A stretch of 64,000 nucleotides of DNA from Chrysomallon squamiferum (Eukaryota > Mollusca > Gastropoda > Neomphalida > Peltospiridae). Numbering within the stretch: position 1 is the first letter of the stretch; every line of letters begins with the position of its first letter. Location: assembly GCA_012295275.1 (NCBI GenBank), contig CM022673.1, positions 4,250,605 to 4,314,604 on the forward strand, written 5' to 3'. A program made the position numbers and the translations under genes. The notes below the pieces were generated by a model that saw only the letters and a program-made list of their open reading frames with translations, did not search any database and was not told the origin of the DNA. Shown one piece after another: positions 63,001-64,000 of this stretch.

Positions 63001-64000
63001 GGGCAGAAAGCATCCACATTGCTAAACCACTCATCCACTGTATCCTTGATTCTTTGAATGTTAATCTCATAGTATAAGTTTTGTTGACTATTAGAAGATA
63101 CATTATTTTCTGTTGTTTACATACTTTTAGCAGTTCAGGAGGCCTGTTAAGTTCCTGTCTGTTCATAAAGGAACTCAGAATGCTGTAATGAGCACTTACT
63201 TTTTTTAAGGACTGAAGCACACTAATTTTGAGTATTTGGTCTTCTGCTTATTCATCTTGCTAGGATAAGAAATGGTGAAAAGTTATTTCATTATATTTAT
63301 CATTTTTATAACTATAATATTTATTTTGAATAATAAAAAAATGTTTACGAAAATATAGAATTACTGTTTACAGATGTTTTATGCACAGAAAGTTAACATG
63401 ATACTTTTGAATATTTTTCTAAATTAACCACAACTTTTTTATAAAAGTTAAATTCTGTTAATAATTCTTAATTCTACCATAGTGGCTAGCTTGTATGCCT
63501 GTGGTTTCTCATCATGGAAACCTTGGCTTCTGTCTTGTGGATTGGATGTGACAAGGTAGAACAGGATTCATTCGTTTCATCTCTTTTTATTTTTATATTC
63601 TTAAATAAAATACTGATCAGACCATTAGTTCAACAGTTTGAATTTCACACGATCTTGTAATTTTTGTCCTTTTTATCATTATTTTAAATTGAGTTTTCTT
63701 CAAAAAACAACAAAAATGCACCCGTAAACAAACATGAATTACAATGTATATGTGAAATAAAGCAGCCAAACTACTGAGGAATATTTCTCTTGATTTTACA
63801 GTTATGTTTCATGTTCCTTTTTTAAAAATAATATGTTACTCTAGAATAGTGCATCATATATAAAACCACTTTAATTTGTGTTTCTAACTATCATGTGTTT
63901 TCCACTGCTACAGCCTTTGTATGATGGGTGATCCTGATGAACTAAACACCAATGAAAAAGCAGAGCTGAGACGCAGAACTTTCATGCTTCTTTTTTACCT
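60029..64000 (+). CDS. PEX16: Peroxisomal membrane biogenesis protein PEX16 (8 exons seen, 3' end missing)
   Basis: Exons: 60029-60143, 60701-60813, 61153-61286, 61879-62005, 62376-62481, 62896-63039, 63483-63555, 63914 to the edge (299 codons so far; human PEX16 is 336). PEX16 is an ER/peroxisome membrane protein that recruits PEX3 and membrane-protein cargo. Family features seen: [20 protein letters not shown] start, [19 protein letters not shown], then [44 protein letters not shown], a polar middle, [20 protein letters not shown], and [14 protein letters not shown]. The last exon runs [12 protein letters not shown] into the right edge. I use the ATG at 60029; the frame is open further upstream but has no earlier ATG. 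Intron 6 has U12-type signals. About 35-40 C-terminal residues lie outside the window. Confidence 0.95.
62726..62762. repeat. (TA)n/(TG)n microsatellite
   Basis: Short compound TA then TG repeat in PEX16 intron 5. Confidence 0.85.
63040..63482 (+). other. Probable U12-type (minor spliceosome) intron, PEX16 intron 6
   Basis: Donor GTATCCTTGAT (63040-63050) fits the U12 consensus in its first eight positions. ATTCTTAAT at 63464-63472, nine bases before the acceptor AG at 63481-63482, fits the TTCCTTRAY branch site with one or two differences. There is no strong pyrimidine tract at the acceptor. The intron is phase 1, within LIH|LAS. Confidence 0.75.

Noticed and set aside
62822-63220. Minus-strand 132-codon frame in the PEX16 locus
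   Set aside because: It lies opposite PEX16 exon 6, whose phases and homology fix the coding strand as plus.
1-64000. CRISPR arrays, operons, toxin-antitoxin or phage-like modules
   Set aside because: All tandem repeats are microsatellites, minisatellites or segmental duplications, and every credible gene is a spliced animal gene.

Overview
The window is nuclear DNA from an animal, most likely a mollusc. It is very AT-rich and dense in microsatellites, its genes have many short exons with GT-AG introns, and every recognisable protein is an animal family. A degenerate SINE at about 50.57-50.86 kb resembles a tRNA-derived SINE that I recall as common in mollusc genomes. The species cannot be named from the sequence.

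Layout from left to right. (1) The first coding exon of a ZIP metal transporter (921-670, minus) whose remaining exons lie beyond the left edge. (2) A complete eight-exon paralogue of the SLC39A8/SLC39A14 group (20030-9228, minus, 512 aa), separated from it by about 8 kb of AT-rich non-coding DNA with a tiny mariner-like element. (3) Head-to-head with that gene, a nine-exon ankyrin-repeat protein (20850-26507, plus, 436 aa). (4) Facing it, an eleven-exon ankyrin plus coiled-coil protein I could not name (37843-31329, minus, 497 aa). (5) After a 3.5 kb head-to-head spacer with a nearly perfect 40-bp hairpin, DNAJC25 (41309-46970, plus, 334 aa). (6) Facing it, NSFL1C/p47 (58151-52962, minus, 364 aa). 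(7) Head-to-head with p47, PEX16 (60029 to the right edge, plus, 3' end missing). All exon junctions were checked by hand for splice sites and reading phase.

The genes do not form a pathway. They are housekeeping or cell-biology genes: metal uptake, an ER-membrane J-protein, a p97 membrane-fusion adaptor and peroxisome membrane biogenesis. They alternate in head-to-head and tail-to-tail pairs.

Points worth a second look: two probable U12-type (minor spliceosome) introns, one in NSFL1C and one in PEX16; a candidate in-frame 18-nt microexon made by local duplication in the ankyrin/coiled-coil gene; a 40-bp hairpin with a 16-nt loop; a long inverted repeat split between a DNAJC25 intron and its 3' flank; a TA-flanked MITE with a related copy; and several local segmental duplications. 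I saw no prokaryote-type system, CRISPR array, rRNA or convincing tRNA gene.
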